Source of the DNA: Usnea hakonensis
Lineage: Eukaryota; Ascomycota; Lecanoromycetes; Lecanorales; Parmeliaceae
Length of the DNA: 64,000 bases
Assembly (NCBI GenBank): GCA_013423325.1
Contig: BLJB01000184.1
Coordinates: 96,757 to 160,756 of the forward strand
Direction of reading: 5' to 3'
Shown: positions 1 through 10,499 of the stretch, in pieces
How the letters are laid out: every line of letters begins with the position of its first letter
Position numbering within the stretch: the stretch's first letter is position 1
The notes under the pieces: generated by a model
Told to the model about the DNA's origin: nothing
Seen by the model: only the letters and a program-made list of their open reading frames with translations
The model's database searches: none
Made by a program: the position numbers and the translations under genes

Positions 1-710
1 CCCCCGTATTTTTGAGCGGGATATGAGAAAAATGGGAGGCAGATTTTTGATATGGGTATTCAAGATCCACTCTTCCAATGCTTAGGCTTGGAGAATGGAT
101 AGGTGGCGTAGGGCAAGCGGGCTGCTTGTTGGAGGTTACCGTCCGAGGGAGTCTGGAGAGCTGTCAGTATGAAGGTTTTTCCATGCTGGGTTCAGGAGTA
201 TATTGGACAGATTGTAAGCGTCTCAGCAATAGCTCCAATACTGTGCAAACATAAGAGCCCGTTCTTAGTGCAATGGGAGACAACATTTGGTGGAGGACAT
301 ATCAGTTCAATTGAGCTAACACCAAGCTAGCCCAACAACAGGATGCTATGGGGAAGCAGGACTTCACGAATCTGTGGTCATGGCATGTACTACTGAGGTA
401 GCATGAGAGTATGAACAAAATACATCCTTGCTGCGGATTGAACCATTCCTTTCAACCATTACTCTCTATGCAGAGCAATGGACTCAATTCGTGATAAAAG
501 AGTGGACGCAAGCCAAAAAGGTAATCACAGACCCTTGGCAGCTTCATCTTTGGTTGAAACCAAGAGACGAATCGAGTCTCGATATCCCCACAAACATGGC
601 TATAGACACACAATCTGTCAAGAACGGCAGCGTGTCACGCAACGCAGAGGCGTTTGCCATCTATGCATTTCCAAAGATAAGCCAGACAAAAGTGGGCCTC
701 TGTCACTGAA
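1..710. other. No gene recognised
   Basis: Short overlapping open frames occur on both strands, but none has a recognisable domain, a matching splice structure or coding-like composition. The right end abuts the stop codon of the J-domain gene, so part of this stretch is probably that gene's 3' flank. Confidence 0.4.
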
Positions 711-2588
711 TCAGACTCGAACTGATTGCGACTCACTGCGTCCCATACGAGGTCTGTGCGAAAACGGATAATGATCACGGTAATCTGCCTCGGGTTTCCA
801 CCGGTGTTGCTTCGAATTGTAAGGCCGGTCGTCGCCAGATGTCTTGGGAGAGCGCCTGAAACTATCTTCGGTTGGTGATTGAGGGATGTATTCGCCGAAG
901 AGTTCGCCATTACGACCCATATCTCGAGTCTTTTGTGGTGTACCGCGACCAGATTCGTGTCTGCCAAGAACTGGGCGGCGGTCATCTGGTGGGAGAGCGG
1001 ACGACGTGGCTCGAGCCATTGGGGGCGATCTAGTTGATACTCCTCGAGGGCTCATAGATGGACGCTCTGATGCTCGATGGCTCTCTTTTGGGCGTGCCGG
1101 GTACACTTCGGGTTCCATTACATATGCACCTTCCTGGGAGAATCCGTATGTGGTCCTTCTTTGGATGGGAGGCGGTCTTGGTTGTGGCTCCTCCGTCATC
1201 TCGGAATCTGAGTCGCTACTACTGTCGCTCGTATCCGAGGGCGCCTTCATATTCTTCAGGTTCGATGACTTCAAGGGCACGGCGGGATGGCCGGGCCGCA
1301 TTCGGTCTGCCGGCATCGTTTCTGCTCGACGCATTGACGGCTGCTTGAGTTCAGGCGAGGGTTGATAGGTCGCTGAGCGCTGGGGTTCCCTCCTCGAAGA
1401 ATCGAAGAGACCAAAGCCTCTCTTACTTTTGGACGATTCTGTCGAGTGGAGGGGTAAACTTGGCCGTCGTGACTCTATAATCTCCGGGGATCGCCTGTCT
1501 TTCCCAGATCTCCCAATAGGACTAACGGCTCGGCTTTCACTCCTACGGGCCGACGGGCGTTTCTCGACAAGAGGTGGAGGCGGAGGTATTCTGGAGTCCT
1601 GGAGGGATCCTGCTCTGTTGCGGCCTTCTGAACGGCGTGGAGCTGGCTCGGCGGCATCGCGGGATTTGTTGATATGCTCTCGAGCCTGGGATTCCTTCCA
1701 TAGAAGTTCATCATACTTTTCTTCGCGCTTGCTGCTCCTACGTGGCTCGTCTCGATCTTTTCTTCGCTCCTCCCCACTTCTTTTCCGCTCGTCTCCACTC
1801 CTCTTCTTGCCCTCATCACCGCTCCTCTTCTTCGGCGGGGGACTCCGCTTGCTTTTGTTATGAAAGCGATCTTCAAGTTCCGAGTCCGAGACGTCGTCCT
1901 CCACGTATGTTTCGAATTTCCCTCTTGACTTTGACTGCGCCTCCGTCCTCCTCTCCTTCTCTCTTCGCCTCCTTCCCTGATCTCGCAGCTTTGCCTCTGC
2001 TGCTCGCTCAGCCTCTCTGTCTCGCCTCTCTTTCCTCCTCCGCTCATCCTCGTCTTCTTCGTAGGCTCTCGACTTTTTTCTATCGTCCTGCATCCGCCCA
2101 GATCCAGAGGTTTTTCTTGTCGAGGTTGTATACCGATCATCTGCGGATTTTCGGGACGTTGAGGTGCGAGGTTCGCTATACCCATAGGATTCTGGTTCGT
2201 CATACCGAGTGCCAGCAGGCTCCCTAAACTCGTAGATCGGTTCACCTCGCATTTCGAATTTTGGCATCGATCCATTCCTGGGCGATGTATACTCGTATGA
2301 TGCCCGAGAGGGAAAAGACCCTCGCTCTTCGGCCATCTCAGCTCTCAGCTCGGCCAATTTGACCTTCTCGTCATAGCGCTGCCTTCTGTTTTCATCACTT
2401 AGAATCTCGTAGGCTTGTTGTACCTGGTGAAACTGCTCGGCCTTTTGCTTTTTCGCAGATTCATCCTGTACCTTGTCCGGATGGCAGGAGAGAACAAGTT
2501 TCCGGTGAGCACTTCTGATGGTCGCGAGGGTTGCGTCTTTGGGAACATTGAGCGTCTTGTAAGGGCTCTGAGGAAGTGGATCATCCAT
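711..2588 (-). CDS. J-domain (DnaJ/Hsp40) protein with long disordered RS/RD-rich tail
   Basis: Single uninterrupted frame of 625 aa. Residues 8-75 form a J domain: YKTLNVPKDATLATIRSAHR, then the HPD signature at residues 36-38, then the helix containing AYEILSDENRRQRYD. This is the part that would stimulate the ATPase of an Hsp70 partner. The remaining ~540 residues are low complexity, rich in Arg, Ser, Glu, Lys and Pro, with many RRS, RKE and SPP runs. There is no G/F region, zinc finger or C-terminal client-binding domain, so it is a class C (type III) J protein. RS/RD-like tails occur in nuclear and splicing-associated J proteins, but location and client are inference. The first ATG lies directly before the J domain and is the only sensible start. 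Upstream (2590-3200) is an intergenic promoter region. Confidence 0.85.
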   Translation of the reverse strand: MDDPLPQSPYKTLNVPKDATLATIRSAHRKLVLSCHPDKVQDESAKKQKAEQFHQVQQAYEILSDENRRQRYDEKVKLAELRAEMAEERGSFPSRASYEYTSPRNGSMPKFEMRGEPIYEFREPAGTRYDEPESYGYSEPRTSTSRKSADDRYTTSTRKTSGSGRMQDDRKKSRAYEEDEDERRRKERRDREAERAAEAKLRDQGRRRREKERRTEAQSKSRGKFETYVEDDVSDSELEDRFHNKSKRSPPPKKRSGDEGKKRSGDERKRSGEERRKDRDEPRRSSKREEKYDELLWKESQAREHINKSRDAAEPAPRRSEGRNRAGSLQDSRIPPPPPLVEKRPSARRSESRAVSPIGRSGKDRRSPEIIESRRPSLPLHSTESSKSKRGFGLFDSSRREPQRSATYQPSPELKQPSMRRAETMPADRMRPGHPAVPLKSSNLKNMKAPSDTSDSSSDSDSEMTEEPQPRPPPIQRRTTYGFSQEGAYVMEPEVYPARPKESHRASERPSMSPRGVSTRSPPMARATSSALPPDDRRPVLGRHESGRGTPQKTRDMGRNGELFGEYIPQSPTEDSFRRSPKTSGDDRPYNSKQHRWKPEADYRDHYPFSHRPRMGRSESQSVRV

Positions 2589-3880
2589 GACTGTGTATCA
2601 GGTGGTTCAAAGGTCGCAAAGGGAGTGAGAGCATTGAAAGGCCAGATGTGCCTTCCACGCGAAGCAGAGGGATGGTCATGCGTATTTCATTCAATGTTTG
2701 CGTGATTTTTTTTTCGTGCCGTATCCGCACGAAAACGCGTGGCTGGAATTGGTAGGGAATGTTTTGTAAGGCTTGCCCGTGTTTGATGGACTATTCGGAT
2801 TCAGAGAGGAAGTTTGGTGATGATTTTGATGATTGATGAGTGATGATTATGAAAACAAATTGAGTGAATGAGTGAATAATAATGTATGTGAGTTCTGAAT
2901 GTTGAGTAAGCCGGTGCGGATGGAAAGAATTCCCGAGGGCGCAGTCAAAGATTTGATTTTGATTTTTCCGTTCGACTTGCTCGACTTGATTTTGTATGTA
3001 CGAATACGTCACGTCAGGCCACGCTTTGGTTTGGTTTCTTTCCTTGGGAGATCGACGCCGGAAATGGCGGTGGCAATAGCGAACGAGTGGTTCTGCTGAC
3101 AAAAGAGGATTCTGGATGTTGATGGAATGTTCGTTTCGTTGACAGCAAGGAGAAAAGGTAAAGACCAAATCTGTTAGTCTCAAAGAGAGAGAGAAGCAGA
3201 GAGCTCACTCTTAAACCTTTGAGCTATATATTATTATGATTATTGTTGTTTGTTTGCTTGTTTTGGTTGTCTGGGGCCTGAAGCAGGCGGTGAACTAGTT
3301 AGTGCAATGCTTGCGCGACCGGTCCTATTTTTCAATTCTCAATTGCTACTCTTCGTTTCACCTTCGTTTGGGGGGAATACTGAAATTGTAGACACAGCCC
3401 GATGGTTCAGGACGGATGGAAAGGAAGCCTCTTCAGCAGTTCTTTTAAAAAGTGAAGCTGAATCCGCAGTCAAGGCTGTCGCGGGAAGAAAAAGCTGAGC
3501 GGGGCGTGGACGATCCCTCTGGGCGTTGTACTGGCACAACTCGGCTGAAGCCCCGGCGAATTCAATGGGAGTGCGGAAACAGTTTGACGATTTGTTGTTG
3601 TATATAATAATTAGCCATGAGGACTCTTTTAAGAAATCCACAGCAGGAAAGGAATGAGTGAGAGTTTATGCTACAAGAGAGGAGGTCTCATGTGAGGAAG
3701 GCTGTACAGCTCAATAGTGGTCTGCTCTGCCATTGCCATACCTTACCTCGCGTCTTTTCCAGGTTAGAGTACAGCTGAGCACGAATAGAACATAGTTTGG
3801 CTTTGGCTTCATTCAGGTACTAAACGCCTATTGGCTCTGAAACCCTGAGCGTGCATAGAGCCAGTCATCGATGATGCCTC
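2589..3880. other. Intergenic region upstream of the J-domain gene
   Basis: Contains T-rich and TGA-rich simple tracts (about 2705-2880) and no frame with recognisable coding content on either strand. It presumably holds the promoter of the minus-strand J-domain gene. It ends at the left target-site copy of the MITE. Confidence 0.4.
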
Positions 3881-3885
3881 GATGG
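3881..3885. repeat. Target-site duplication, left copy (GATGG)
   Basis: GATGG directly precedes the left TIR and is repeated at 4124-4128 directly after the right TIR, as expected from staggered integration of a DNA transposon. Confidence 0.7.
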
Positions 3886-4123
3886 CTCGGGGTGCGCGAA
3901 ATAAACTGCACTTAGGGCCCGCAAAACCCAGTAACCTCCTCTTTCTACCAAGACTCATAATTCAATCACGAATGCTCGGATTATATAAATTCTGGTTTAT
4001 AAGTTACTCTAATCGACTATTTATAAAAATTCTTCACCAAATTTATTTGCGTATAGTGTATCGTTGTGGACTTATCCGACTTCAGAATTACGCTACATTG
4101 CAGTTTATTTCGCGCACCCCGAG
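3886..4123. mobile_element. MITE: 238-bp non-autonomous TIR element
   Basis: The left end CTCGGGGTGCGCGAAATAAA continues with CTGCA, and all 25 bp recur in exact inverse complement at the right end (4099-4123). The element is flanked by the direct repeat GATGG at 3881-3885 and 4124-4128, which looks like a 5-bp target-site duplication. The core is AT-rich (about 3960-4060) and encodes nothing. Size, perfect TIRs, duplicated target and lack of coding capacity are the definition of a miniature inverted-repeat transposable element. Perfect identity of the TIRs suggests recent movement. The superfamily is not assigned. Confidence 0.85.
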
Positions 4124-4128
4124 GATGG

Positions 4129-6145
4129 TTCCATCAGACTCTCTTCTCTAGGTTACGGGCCGACAACTCGTGGCCCAACGCAAGGTCTGGCGGGCAATTT
4201 TGGTGGGGTTGTGCGCTCCTGGATAAGGTACCTATGGAAAATAGGCGCTTTACGGGCTACTGGTGGACGGAGGGGAAACTCTTAATACGTCCTAGTCGTG
4301 AAGGGAGGCGCACAGGTGCATGTGCCCACTAGGCTCCTGACTCTTGTCTGCTGGCAACAAGCTAGGCTACTTGATGGGTCGACTTTTAGGCGGTTACAGT
4401 GAACATCGGACCAATGAGAAATACAGGCCAATGTGGTCTAATGTACATCATGCAGAGTATCACATTAGTCAAGTCAATCCGTCTCTTACGAAGCTCTCCG
4501 AGGGTGTAATACCAAATTAATTGCTTCGTGCATTTCCTGAACTACCTATGTGGAGTCCCTCTTTTGCATAATCCGGGGGGACGGGGCTTGCATCAAAGGA
4601 TGTCGAATCAACATCCCAATCTTCAGCGGCGCTTCCCTGAGTCAGGCTTATCCCCGTAGTTCCTTCAGACCTAGTAATCAGTCTTCCTTCTCTTGCGCTT
4701 GATAAGAATCGTTTCACGCATGCACATAGCCATCTTGGGAGTTTGAGAATGGCGCGGGACACATTGGCCAGAGAATTTGCCAAGATTCGTCCTTTACTCT
4801 GACCCTTGCTAACCCGGGAAATCCATATCGACGGTGATAGGAATTCCGATTCTCTCTGGAATTGTCAGGCGTTTCAACTCGCAGGGCGATAATTATGAGG
4901 AAATTATGGGTCTGCTGACTGAGGTCTCTTTCTTGTCTACCGAGGCTCCCACCGGGTGACGGAATTCCTCCGTGGCCGCTGAATAGGTAAAGTAGATACC
5001 ACTGACATAAGAGTAAGCCCCTAAGCCCCTGAAGGCCCTCAGCCAGCTTTTCCTCGGACGACGCCTTGGAATGTCACGCATCACAATTAGCTTCGATGGT
5101 CTCAGGGTTCCTCGCCTTGGATGCTCCTTCTTCAACTTAAGCTGATGGGAATATCTCATCTAATAGAGAGATTTTACATTCCCTCCTATGATACTCCATA
5201 GATTTATATCTTAGACCTGTATGTCGCAGAGGTCCATGCAAGGCTGGATTCCGAAATTTTAAACCAGGCATGTGGGTGCTAGACATTCACAACTGTCCCT
5301 CGAAAGAGATTTGATCGACCGCATTGATCCGTGATCCAGTGCTATGCAGCAAAGCCGGTGAAGTCTCTGTTGAATCAAGAAAGCATTGCTTCTCGTCTCC
5401 AAGTCCAAAGCTGAGGACTGTCCATTAACCAGTAGCACTCTCTTTAAGGCTGACGTTTGGGCAATTCAGATCCCAGAACATTGCTCTCACACCTCAGTCC
5501 TCCATGTATGTGCGTCCAAAACCACTCAGCTTTTGTCATTGCTTTTGCCATTGCCTCACAACCTCTGAACACATCATGAACCCGCTCGATCCAATTTAAT
5601 GTGTCCCTCAACTCTGAATATTTTACTAATTCTGTTAGATCCTCTGTCTGAATTAGTACGCTGCTTTTTGACTCCTCAATACCTTACCCAGTAGGCGCGT
5701 GATGTTGGTATTGGAGAGATAGAAGAAACAAAGTCTACAGAATTCAAGAGCCACAACGAGAGAATTGATAATAGGCTCTCAGTAAGGACAACCCAAATCA
5801 ATGCTCATCTCGCAGAGTGTAACTGCATGACTCATTCATGTACCAGTCGACAAAGTGTAGCACAGCCCCCAGCGAGGCTTGACAGCTTTGGAAAGGCGCA
5901 AGCAAACCCAACATTGCTCTTGAGACCTTCTCATGAGAGTCTCGAAGACTCCCAAGTGCGCTTGATTCAAATATGCAGAGCAGTGTTATTGCGTGTTGTA
6001 ATCAAAGTTTGTCAGTGCGATGAATCCAGAAAGGAAAAAGTAGTCTGGCAGGTATACTCACGAGAATAGAGTAGTGTCAAAAGTGCGATTATGGAATCGT
6101 TGGTTGTAATCATTGGACACGGACAAATCAAAATGCTCGAAGCTC
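4129..6145. other. Gene-poor region of about 2 kb
   Basis: No convincing gene. A minus-strand frame of 88 codons at 4517-4783 and another at 4893-5159 lack domains, signal peptides or splice partners and were not called. The right third is presumably the promoter of the glutaredoxin gene. Confidence 0.4.
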
Positions 6146-6151
6146 TATAAA
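6146..6151 (+). promoter_or_regulatory. TATA-like box upstream of glutaredoxin
   Basis: TATAAA lies 105 bp before the upstream candidate start codon (6251) and about 250 bp before the downstream one (6398). This placing means the upstream ATG is probably inside the transcript. Confidence 0.4.
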
Positions 6152-6250
6152 TGTTGAAAGCTGATAGGCTTCTCGGCGACGTCATTGCCGGATGGCGTCA
6201 TCCCGAAGGACTTTTTGGTTTGATTACAGATCCATTGATCCGTCAAGGGA

Positions 6251-6821
6251 TTGTTCAAGCACTACAAACACTACATAAAGTCTCTTCTCCCCATCTACTA
6301 CAACGTACATTCTACAGAGATTACTTCGACATTCACACCACCGTTCACCATTTCGTTCCTACGCAGGTTTTTCGGCTCGGGAACAAGTCCAGCCGCCATG
6401 TCCGCAGCAACCACCAAGGCCCAAGGCATCATTGACGACAACGCAGTTGGTATGCTCGAACGCTTCTCGTCATGTGTACCTCTATACTAACTTCCGCTTC
6501 CCCAGCTGTCTTTAGCAAGTCCTACTGCCCATATTGCAAAGCTACTAAAGCGCTATTGAGCGAAATGGGTGCCAAGTACTACGCTATAGAGCTGGATCAA
6601 GTTGGTAAGGTGACATTTTAGCTGTATCCTAGACATACGTTTACTGATTCGGCAACCCTTTAGATGATGGGACTGCAATCCAAGGCGCTCTCGCCGAAAT
6701 TACGGGCCAGTCGACTGTTCCCAACGTTTTCATCAGCAAGAAACACATTGGTGGCAATTCGGATTTGCAATCTAAGAAGAAGGATCTACCAAATTTGTTA
6801 AAGGATGCTGGTGCGTTGTAA
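6251..6821 (+). CDS. Dithiol glutaredoxin (CPYC), three exons, possibly dual-targeted
   Basis: Exons 6251-6449, 6506-6604 and 6664-6821; introns GTATGC..CAG (with TACTAAC branch point) and GTAAGG..TAG. Phases match. The core reads VAVFSKSYCPYCKATKALLS, giving the CPYC redox site of a class I glutaredoxin, followed by the GSH-binding STVPNVFISKKHIGG segment. It reduces disulfides and glutathionylated proteins with GSH. Two in-frame starts are possible. ATG 6398 has an excellent context (GCCGCCATG) and gives a cytosolic-sized protein of about 102 aa. ATG 6251 adds 49 residues, Tyr/Lys/Phe-rich and ending in FLRRFFGSG, resembling a mitochondrial presequence. Yeast GRX2 uses just such paired starts for dual targeting; that this gene does so is inference. 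Confidence 0.9.
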
Positions 6822-7695
6822 GGAGACTATAGTTCTGGAGGTCTGGATATCAAGTGGGTGGCCAAGTCCTCTGCTAGCTAGCAAATATTGTATACCCGGA
6901 CTATGGATTTCCATTCGAATGTGCTCTCGTACCACACGGACAGTTACCTGCAGCAAATCTCCCCCAATATATGAAAGTCCCGCTCAAGAATTACCTACCT
7001 TCAGCCATTCACTCATTTCCACATCAACCAGTGCGCTGAGCTTCATTGATGTCATCGCAGGTTGTCTCTAATCGTGGCATCACTTACCTTTGTGGTCTGT
7101 TAAAGAGCTAGCGCACTTGCCCACAATGCAATAGCCATGTAGTCCAGGATTGGAGCCTTGAGTACGGCTTTGAGACTTAAGCAGCCCGAGTCATAGATAT
7201 GATCGCGTCTGTTCCGCATCACCTAATATGCTTGTCCTGGTCGAACATAGGATAGTGCAACTATGGACCATATCAGATAGATTGAAACGACTTTATCCCT
7301 TTGGACGGGACATAGCTGCCAAACAGTCTGAGCATGCCTCATGCGTGGATTTGACAAATTTGGAACATTATATGCATTCGTAACATTTGACCATGCACTC
7401 CCCATATCCCCCAATGACAAGGCGCTTGACTACGATAAATGCTCGATATCAAGAGATTTCAGGTGCGGACCCTGGTATGGTCAATCCGTTTTTGCCATTT
7501 CAGCATATATATACTTGTCGTTGTTGTAACTTTCGCCCATCATTGATATTGTTGGGAGTGACTGAGCAATTCCGAGTTCTCGGTATTTACTCTACTCACT
7601 TTCAAACGTCGCTCTCGGGACTCTCGCAGCAACTGCAATTACCCTCAGTAGCATGCACATAGACTGCTTGTCAATGACATCCTCAAAGTCTCAAA
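6822..7695. other. Intergenic, no gene seen
   Basis: Several short frames without domains on both strands. The last ~150 bp, with pyrimidine-rich stretches, form the likely promoter of the downstream Aim18-like gene. Confidence 0.4.
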
Positions 7696-8895
7696 ATGCC
7701 TTACTCGTCTTCAACAGTAGCCGCTCGAACAATAAACTCCCTCCGATGCACCTCCACCCCTCCTCTCCGCCCACCCTTCCGCATTCCCAAACTCGCTCGA
7801 CAACTCTCCTCCCGGACCCACGCCTCCACCACCCACTCCCGTAACCCCTCACACCGCCACCCCCCAAATCACAAAATCGCCATCCTCTGCGGCGCCTCCG
7901 CTCTAGCAGCAACCTGGCTCATCCTTCGACAGAACCCCGAACGCCTCGACGCACCGCCCCCGAGCAACCGCAGCGACGCCTCCTTGACCAGCGCAGCTCG
8001 CGTCCAAATCACAGGGCAGGACCACGGGCCCCACACCGAGAAAATCCCCACCGGCACATCCACCATCCCCTACTTCCCAAGCCGCATATGGCTCCCGCGC
8101 TCCGGCGCCCCAAGCGAGGAAGAAGCAGGCAAATCGCCGGCATTACCAGCCGGTATGGGCGCCGCGAAAGAGGAAGAGGAGTACCAGCTCCTCGGCCTCG
8201 GCGTAAGGAAAGTGTCGTTCCTCCGGATCCAGGTCTACGTTGTGGGGATCTACGTTGCGAAGAGTGACGTGGGACGGTTACAGGGCGAATTGGTCCGCGC
8301 GTCTGTCGGGAGCGGCGCGAGCACGTTGGTGCAGGGGGAGAAAGAGGAGTTGAAGAGGACGTTGCTTGATGGGGATGGGAGTACGAAGGTGTGGGGTGAG
8401 GTTTTGAAGGGAGGGGGGGTGAGGAGCGCGGTGCGTATTGTACCGACGAGGGATACCAATTTCTCGCATATGCGGGATGGCTGGATACGTGGTATTGATT
8501 TGAGGGGTAAGGGGGAGGAGTTTGCAGATGAGGGGTTTAAGAGGGCGGTGGATCTGTTTAAGGGTATGTTGGGGGGGAGAGGATCGGTGGGGAAGGGCAA
8601 GGTTTTGCTTTTGGGGAGGGGGGTTGATGGGGGGCTGAGCGCGTGGGTGGAGGGAGAGGGGGGGGAGGCGGGGGAGGAGATGGAGGGGCGGAGGGGGGGT
8701 GGTATGGCGGGGTGGAGGGGGGGCGGTATGATGTCGCTGGGAAGCGTGGAAGATGAGAGGATCAGTAGGTTGGTGTGGATGGGGTATTTGGCGGGAAAGA
8801 ATACGGCGAGTGAGGATGCGAGGAGGAGCGTGGTTGATGGGGTGTTAGAGATTGTGGAGAGGCCGTTGGGGACGGTGGAGACGCAGGTGGTGTGA
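7696..8895 (+). CDS. Aim18/Aim46-like mitochondrial protein with chalcone-isomerase fold
   Basis: Uninterrupted frame of 399 aa. The N-terminus (residues 1-60) is rich in Arg, Ser and Thr without acidic residues, a typical mitochondrial presequence. It is followed by a short hydrophobic segment KIAILCGASALAATWLIL. The second half contains the chalcone-isomerase-like blocks VRKVSFLRIQVYVVGIYVA and GGGVRSAVRIVPTRDTNFSH followed by MRDGWIRGI, the hallmark of fungal altered-inheritance-of-mitochondria proteins. Yeast Aim18 and Aim46 are inner-membrane proteins; an enzymatic activity is not established and binding of a hydrophobic ligand has been proposed. The 3' half is strikingly G-rich (runs of six or more G from 8408 on), and residues ~310-345 are a low-complexity Gly/Glu/Arg insertion not expected from the fold. 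Confidence 0.82.
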   Translation: MPYSSSTVAARTINSLRCTSTPPLRPPFRIPKLARQLSSRTHASTTHSRNPSHRHPPNHKIAILCGASALAATWLILRQNPERLDAPPPSNRSDASLTSAARVQITGQDHGPHTEKIPTGTSTIPYFPSRIWLPRSGAPSEEEAGKSPALPAGMGAAKEEEEYQLLGLGVRKVSFLRIQVYVVGIYVAKSDVGRLQGELVRASVGSGASTLVQGEKEELKRTLLDGDGSTKVWGEVLKGGGVRSAVRIVPTRDTNFSHMRDGWIRGIDLRGKGEEFADEGFKRAVDLFKGMLGGRGSVGKGKVLLLGRGVDGGLSAWVEGEGGEAGEEMEGRRGGGMAGWRGGGMMSLGSVEDERISRLVWMGYLAGKNTASEDARRSVVDGVLEIVERPLGTVETQVV

Positions 8896-9447
8896 GAGTG
8901 AAGTGTATATAGGGAAGAATAGCTATTATCAATGCTGATCTGAGTGCTTGGGGCGTCTGCAGATTAGTTGTGTTTCCGTTGCTGGTGAGTGACTAGATAT
9001 AACGGTAGGCTTTGGTACTTACAGTACTGGTCCTGCTGCTGAGCGTTACAATCTGTAGTAGGGGAAAGGGCAAGAGATGCTCGACGTTCGTCTTGGGGGA
9101 GTCTATCTGATGTTTCTTCCAGAAACATGTCTCGTCAATCGGACCATATTTGACATATTACCAATCACATCAAAAGTATGTTGGGAAGCCGTGCAACATG
9201 ACTGCCATACGGGCAAATGGCACGGCACTTGAGGGAAGGTATACTTGTAAGCATTTTTATCTCGAGCTAATTTTTCCGAGAGGCCCCAAGAAAAGGATTC
9301 GGCGCTCATCCATTGCAACAAGATCGATCGTCCAAGCGGCCAGGGAGCATAAAATATCGAAAACAAAAGCAAGAACGCCATTCCGATTCCTTCATCAGCC
9401 ATTGCCCCACCTGCAAGCCCGCTCGGTTCGCAGACCGTTCCTTTCAA
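8896..9447. other. Intergenic, convergent gene ends
   Basis: Lies between the 3' ends of the Aim18-like gene (+) and the secreted-protein gene (-). A plus-strand frame overlapping 9150-9605 is antisense to the latter and has no domain. Confidence 0.4.
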
Positions 9448-10367
9448 CTACGAAGCGGCCGGACAGACAGGACTGCCCGGCCACGGGTCGCTCTCCGTAT
9501 CCGTGCAGCACTGAAACTCGATTTCATTCGACGCGTCGTTCATGGCGCCGGATTGCTTTGCGGGGAAAATGGCGTTCCAGGGGAGGACTTGGTTCTGGTA
9601 CTTGATGTCGTTGGCATCGCAGTCGGACATGAGCACGTCGTAGCCGCCGTAGGACTTTGTGCCTGTGAGCGAGTAGCTGTATTGGTAGTATTGGAGGCCC
9701 CAGGTGATTGTGTCGTTGGTGCCGCTGCCTGTGTTTGAAGGGCACTGTGATGGGAGGGTTAGCGGTTGCTCTTGTTTCAATATGTTTGTTCGTTGAGGGG
9801 GGTGGTGTGACGAAAGCCTCTGGTTTTCAAGCACTGGTGTTTTTGAGGCTGAGGGAGTCAAACAGGGTCTCATAAGGCTACTGACAATCGTGTTTACAGC
9901 GGTGGCTGTGCCCATCATGATACTAATTGAAAAGGACGGGGTAAAGCCAATGCCGAGTGTGACGAGCTTCTCCGCATCGCTGGATATCTCGTAAGTATGA
10001 TATTAGAGAAAGTATTGGGGGCTATCACTGACGCCGAAAATTCGAATGCCCCTCCGATGGTGTATGTAGTTGAGACTGACCACTGATTGGAGAATGACGC
10101 TTCGCCTGCAAACGAATTGTGCTTAATTCACGACTTTGGAACCAACCGCGCTGCCTTACCTCCGTTTGGGTTGGCGTCAGATCTGGCACCGGCGACGAGA
10201 TATGGCCCTTGCTTAAGTTTGACTGCCGTCGAGACTGCGAGCACTGGGGGACTACATGTCCCATCAGCTCCTTTGGTCTCTGGCCGTGGTCGTGGAGCCG
10301 CAAATGCAGTCCCGCTCAGACTGAGAATCAATGAGACGGATGTTAGTAGATTTAGTGTGGAATGCAT
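9448..10367 (-). CDS. Secreted protein of unknown function, four exons
   Basis: Deduced exons (minus strand): 10367-10160, 10105-10029, 9987-9886, 9744-9448, about 227 aa. Residues 1-23 are a clear signal peptide, MHSTLNLLTSVSLILSLSG followed by TAFA and then APRPRP. The mature part contains a Thr/Ser-rich strand-like block (ASFSNQWSVSTTYTIGGAFE), then KLVTLGIGFTPSFSIS, then a C-terminal half with five cysteines and many Asn and Tyr residues (SYGGYDVLMSDCDANDIKYQ). Introns 1 (GTAAGG..CAG) and 3 (GTCAGT..CAG) are convincing. The acceptor of intron 2 is uncertain: the in-frame choice, ending in GAG before position 9987, gives a 41-nt intron, whereas a stronger CAG 8 bp further on breaks the frame. 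Probably an extracellular or wall-associated protein; function unknown. Confidence 0.65.
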
Positions 10368-10483
10368 TTTCGGTAATGTGCGTGGCTGAATAGTGAGAAA
10401 GCTCAGGAATTGATATCTCAGATTCAAGAATAGCTGTAGGGAACGCGATCCATCTTGGGTTGTTGAGGAGCGGCAGCGCAACG

Positions 10484-10490
10484 TATATAG
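10484..10490 (-). promoter_or_regulatory. TATA-like element of the secreted-protein gene
   Basis: Minus strand reads CTATATACG about 115 bp upstream of the ATG at 10367, a plausible TATA element. Confidence 0.35.
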
Positions 10491-10499
10491 GGACATTCA

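Noticed and set aside
1475..2275. 266-codon minus-strand frame within the J-domain gene
   Set aside because: A shifted frame of the Arg/Ser-rich coding sequence; low-complexity shadow.
4517..5159. Two 88-codon minus-strand frames
   Set aside because: No domain, signal peptide or splice continuation; length is within chance expectation.
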